From Mastigamoeba balamuthi (Eukaryota > Evosea > Mastigamoebida > Mastigamoebidae): 64,000 nt of DNA. Position 1 is the stretch's first letter. Each line of letters starts with the position of its first letter. The notes under the pieces were generated by a model. It was not told the DNA's origin. It was given only the letters and a program-made list of their open reading frames with translations, and did no database searches. The stretch spans positions 62,001 through 126,000 of the forward strand of contig CACRSC010000045.1 of NCBI GenBank assembly GCA_902651635.1, given 5' to 3'. Of the stretch, positions 59,782-64,000 are shown in pieces. The translations under genes were made by a program, and so were the position numbers.

Positions 59782-60269
59782 GGCTGCGCGGTGTGGCGGT
59801 GGCCTCCGGTGGGCGGTGGAGTGCGCTCGGGCGATGCGAGTGAGAGCAATGCTCCAAAAATAGAGCACTGGGCGTCGGTTGCGGTAAATGCCGCGGAAAT
59901 GCGACTGGATGCAGGCCTGCACGGCGTTGCCCAAGCAGATTGCCAGAGGTGGCCTTCCTGTGCGGTGCCTGGCGAGCGGTGTCGAGTGCTCAGAGTCGCC
60001 TTTTCGGGAGGATTATTCGACTTCGGGTCGAGGGAAATGAACACTTCTGTAAGAGTTTGCAACTTTGTCCGCCATTCCCAGTCCAGTATCCCCGCTGGCT
60101 CGCCGCAGTGCCCTCAGTGCCCCGGGCACCACCCACCACCCGCCATCTTCTTCCCTCTTCGCCTTGCAGCCCCGCCTTCGTTGTCCACCGACCTCTCGGA
60201 GCCGACCATAACGGAATATCTCCCGAAATATCGGGAAATCCGAGATACAAATATCCCCGAGCGACACAC
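59782..60269. promoter_or_regulatory. Divergent promoter region between receptor phosphodiesterase and S1P
   Basis: About 490 bases separate the two divergent starts. Near 60210-60260, just before the S1P ATG, is a cluster of AATATC/ATATCGGG motifs like those in other introns and leaders of this window. No TATA box is clear. Confidence 0.45.
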
Positions 60270-63200
60270 ATGGCTGGCGGGGCTGCGCTGCTGCTCCTGG
60301 CCCTCGCGGCCGCTTCCTGCCACGCCATCCGCGCCACCCGCGTCCCCGGAGGTGCCCCCCTCCCCCCTCCCCCATCCCCTGGCCGCTGAACCCGCTGTGG
60401 CCGCGCAGAGCACGTCGTGCTGCTGGCGCCTCCGCTGCGGCCGCCCGCCCGCGTGGCTGCGCTGCTCGGCCCCTGCGCCAACCTCTCGGCCCACTGGTCC
60501 CTCGCCCCCGCCCGCGCAGAGCACCCCACCGACTTCGCCCTCGTCCGGGTGCGCGCCTCGGCCCCCCGCTGCGCTGGGCGTGTGTGCTGCCCGCGTTTCG
60601 CCCGTCGTTCAGTGCCTGCGCCCCTCACTCTATCTCGTGTCTCTCTTGTCTCTCTCTGATCTCTCCCACTCACTCACTCGCGCATTCACCCTCTCCTGTC
60701 TCTCACCCTGGCTCTCTCTCTCTCGCTCTCTCGCTCTGCCACCATCTGTCTCTGGCTCTCTGTCACTCTGCCACCATCTCTGTGGCTCTCCCTGTCACTC
60801 TCTGTCTCTCGGTCTCTCTGTGCTCTGATAACTCACTGCGCTGTGGGCGTCGCCGCCCGGCCGTGCAGGTGTGGGGGGCGGAGGGACGCGTGCTGGGGTG
60901 CCTGCGGGGCCTCGCGGGCGTGCGGGGCGTCGTGCCGCAGATGAGGTACGAGGGGGCGCCCCTCGAGGAGCGCCCGGAACAGGGCGGGCAGCCCGGGCAG
61001 CGCAGGGCAGCGCGCAGCACCGCGGGGGCCGCGGGGAGCCCGAAGCGGATCGCGGAGCTGCTGGGGGCGCAGCGGCTGTGGGAGGCGGGGGCGACGGGGG
61101 CCGGCGTGCGCGTGGGTGTGTTCGACACGGGGCTGGCGGGGTCGCACAGGCACCTGCGCCAGGCCGTCCGCGAGCGCGTCGACTGGACCGACGAGGGCAC
61201 CGCCGACGACCACGTCGGCCACGGCACGTTCGTGGCAGGCCTCATCGCGGGCTCGGCGCGCTCGGCCTGCGCGGGGCTGGCCCCCGGGGCGGAGCTCTAC
61301 GTCTTCAAGGTCTTCAACCGCGACAGGGTCTCGTACACCTCGTGGTTCCTCGACGCCTTCAACTACGCCATCCACAGGAAGGTCCGCCCTCGGGGTGTGC
61401 GCGCTGGGTGCTGGCGGTCGAGGGAGGGGGGTGCGCCACGGCACTGCAGCATGCGTGCGAGCTTGGCGTTGCTGTGCTGCGTGCGGGGCAGACGGCTGAG
61501 GGCCCTCTGCGCTGTCCCAGAGCTGCTCTCTGCTTGGCTGGCGCTCCAGCCCGAGGCTGAGGTGGAGAGAACCCTCGGCTGTCTGTCGCCACGCGCTGTG
61601 CGTGAGCTGTCGGCCCCGTGCCGTGCAAAGACAGCCACCGGTTTCGGTTCCGTTGAGCACAGCAAAGCGACTCTGCTGCTGCACCAGTGCAGCAGCGGGC
61701 ACTTCCGGGGAGAGTGTGGGGGCCGAAGCTGACCCGGGACCACCCGCGCAGATCCACGTGCTGAACCTGAGCATCGGGGGCCCGGACTTCATGGACAAGC
61801 CGTTTGTCGAGAAGGTCTGGGAGCTCAGCGCCAATGGCGTGACCGTCGTGAGCGCCGTCGGCAACGACGGGCCCGTCTACGGCACGAGCAACAACCCCGC
61901 CGACATGAGCGACGTCATCGGCGTCGGCGGCATCGACGTTTCCGACCGCGTCGCGCTATTCTCGTCGCGCGGCATGACGATGTGGGAGCTGCCCGCGGGC
62001 TACGGGCGCTTCAAGCCCGACCTCGTCACCTACGGCGAGCGCGTGCAGGCCGCGTCGGTCGACGGCGGCTGCAGGACGCTCTCGGGGACCAGCGTCGCGG
62101 CCCCCGTGGTCACCAGCGCGCTGGCGCTGCTCATCTCGGCGATGCCCGCGGGCGACAGGGAGCAGCTCGTCAACCCCGCGTTCAACAAGCAGCTCCTCAT
62201 CGCCGGCAGCGAGCGCATACCCAAAAAGTTCAACGTCTTCGAGCAGGGCCAGGGCAAGATGAGCCTCCTGGGGTGCGTGCCTGTGGGTCGGCAGAAGGCT
62301 GCTCTGCGCTCCTGTGCGCTCGCTCCGCTCTGACGAAACTGGGCTCCCCCGCACTCGAACAGGTCGCTCGATATGCTCAGGACGATGCGTCCGTCTGTGA
62401 CTGCTGTGCCGTCGACCCTGGACCTGACCGCGTGCCCCTACATGTGGCCGTTTTGCTCGCAACCCCTGTAAGTGTGACCCACTGTCCCCCACACTGCCAC
62501 CTGACCAGCCCCTGACCGCTGCAGCTACCACACGGCGATACCAACGGTGCTCAACGTGACGATTCTGAACAGCATGTGCGTCAGCAGCCGCATCACGGCG
62601 GGCCCCTTCTGGCAGCCCGCCGGCTCCAACGGACACCTTCTCGAGGTCTGTGCAGCTCCCTCCCGGGGCAGCCGCCCTCCTTGCCCTGCCCTCTGACGCC
62701 AGCGCGTGCAGCTGTCGTTTGAGCACGCGGGCATATGGCCGTGGTCCGGCTGGCTTGGCCTCCGAATACGCGTCTCGCCCGAGGGAGCGCACTTCCGCGG
62801 GGTTGCCGAGGGCCTGGTCACGTTCGAGGTGTCCTGCTCCGACGTGCGTGCCCCCTTCCCACCCCATCCCGGTGCCCCTCGCGGCACGCGCTCAGAGGCA
62901 GGTGCGCAGTCGCAGAGTAGCCAGAACGTCTCGATACCGCTGCGGGCCAACGTGGTGCCGCAGCCGCCGCGCTCGCAGAGGCTGCTGTGGGACCAGTTCC
63001 ACAACCTCAAGTACCCGCCGGGGTTCCTGCCCCGCGACGTGCTGTCGGGCGTCACGGCGGAGCAGTTCGACTGGAACGGCGACCACCCGCACACGAACAT
63101 GCGCGAGTTCTACACGGTACTGCGCAACATGGGCTACTACGTCGAGGTGCTCGGGGAGCCGCTGACGTGCTTCAACGCGAGCCTCTACGGCGCGCTGCTG

Positions 63201-64000
63201 GTCGTCGACCCCGAGGACGAGTTCTCGCCGCTCGAGATAGAGAAGATCAGGCAGGACGTCAACGAGGGCGGCCTCTCGGTCGTCGTGCTGGCCGACTGGT
63301 ACGACCTCGAGGCCATGGACAAGCTGCGCTTCTACGACGACAACACCAAGATGTGGTGGTCCCCCGTGACTGGGTGCGCGCGTGCCTGCCCTCCTTCCCT
63401 TCTGCCGACGCTCTGAGCTCACCCACATTGTTCCCGCCAGCGGCTGCAACATCCCCGCGCTCAACGACCTGCTGCAAGTTTGGGGAATAGCGCTGGGCGG
63501 CGTTGCGCTCGAAGGCACGGTGACCATCGGCGGGGAGACTTTCAAGGCAAGCACTGCTCTCGTATACAATCCAATCGCTCGTTTGCTCACGTGGTTGCAC
63601 ACGCTTGCAGTACCTGACGGGGAGCAGTATCATCAACTTCCCTGACACGGGGCTCGTCGTGACAGCCGAGCTGCAGCGCTACGTGTCGCAGAAGACGACG
63701 CAGGCCGCCGTCGCCGGCATCGTCAACTCGGTCATAGCGGGCCGGGGCAGGATCGCCGTCTTTGGCGACTCGAGCTGCGTCGACACGTCGCACAAGAAGC
63801 TGCCCTCGTGCCTCGAGACGGTGACGAACCTCGTGCACTTTGCCATGCGGCGCCAGGGCCTCGAGGCGCTGCGCGGCTCCAAGACGTGGCTGCCGCTGCC
63901 CGAGGCGCTCTCGGTGCTGCCCCCGCGGCCCCAGACCGGCGAGCTGCAGCGCCTGTCCAACGTCATCGGGCACCCGCTTGTCTGCTCCGCCCACACGTGG
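60270..64000 (+). CDS. MBTPS1: Membrane-bound transcription factor site-1 protease (subtilase), 3' end outside window
   Basis: Golgi serine protease that cuts SREBP/ATF6-type membrane transcription factors. Exon 1 (60270-60351) encodes a signal peptide ([17 protein letters not shown]). The next exons carry the propeptide ([22 protein letters not shown]). The subtilase domain has the triad Asp in [10 protein letters not shown] (61116), His in [13 protein letters not shown] (61210), oxyanion Asn in [12 protein letters not shown], and Ser in [11 protein letters not shown] (62090). Introns fall near 60548-60868, 61382-61751 and 62270-62365, with further short ones downstream. The C-terminal part matches S1P closely: [66 protein letters not shown] and VFGDSSCVD. 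One intron (63547) appears to use a GC donor. The gene runs off the right edge, so the membrane anchor is not seen. Confidence 0.93.
60600..60835 (+). repeat. CT-rich simple repeat in an S1P intron
   Basis: Runs of TCTC and CTCTG-type units fill much of the intron before the catalytic-domain exon. Probably microsatellite expansion of a pyrimidine tract. Confidence 0.75.

Overview
This is a nuclear segment of a GC-rich, intron-bearing protist. The best lineage clue is a G-alpha-like/PP2C fusion gene (29920-33306, minus). That architecture is known as Spalten (spnA) in Dictyostelium, so an amoebozoan is the most likely source. It is clearly not Dictyostelium itself, whose genome is AT-rich. Genes have many short GT-AG introns (about 40-120 nt), often with a CTAAC/CTGAC-like branch site, and several apparent GC-AG introns. 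TGA is an ordinary stop. Two single N bases (511 and 49265) mark assembly gaps. Exon limits below were read by eye from splice signals and protein continuity.

Layout. 1-510: a near-identical second copy of the last exons of the downstream RhoGEF gene, ending exactly at a gap. 1.8-21.4 kb: five tandem plus-strand genes (A 1844-4629, B 9244-10880, C 11936-14625, D 15365-18570, E 19471-21441) for predicted secreted or membrane-anchored proteins. Each has a cap motif, five or six plant-style LRRs (one per exon), 4 to 13 six-cysteine sushi-like modules and a hydrophobic tail. A DH-PH RhoGEF (4964-7163), an unidentified multi-exon gene (7316-~8430), a decayed PH exon and a MITE-like element are interspersed. 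21.9-29.0 kb: a CHD1-type chromatin remodeller (minus). 29.9-33.3 kb: the Spalten-like gene (minus), head-to-head with a large acidic-aromatic repeat protein that may be a clathrin-adaptor accessory protein (33725-38487, plus). 38.5-49.2 kb: an AT-richer transposon block with degenerate DDE (PIF/Harbinger-like) transposases. One of these elements is split by a Ty3/gypsy LTR retrotransposon with 96-bp LTRs. 49.2-53.5 kb: a receptor with tandem periplasmic-binding-type ectodomains and a cytoplasmic pseudokinase (minus). 53.9-54.6 kb: a four-TM protein (minus). 55.0-56.1 kb: a KIAA1143/DUF4604 nuclear protein (plus). 56.2-59.8 kb: a single-pass receptor with EGF and CUB ectodomain and a cytoplasmic cyclic-nucleotide phosphodiesterase (minus). 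60.3 kb to the end: site-1 protease MBTPS1 (plus, 3' end outside the window).

The window is rich in signalling. A G-alpha-like phosphatase, a RhoGEF, a receptor pseudokinase and a receptor phosphodiesterase lie alongside a fast-evolving surface-protein array. The most unusual items are the receptor phosphodiesterase, the tandem-PBP receptor pseudokinase, the Spalten homologue with a degenerate GTP site, and the LRR/sushi array with traces of gene conversion.
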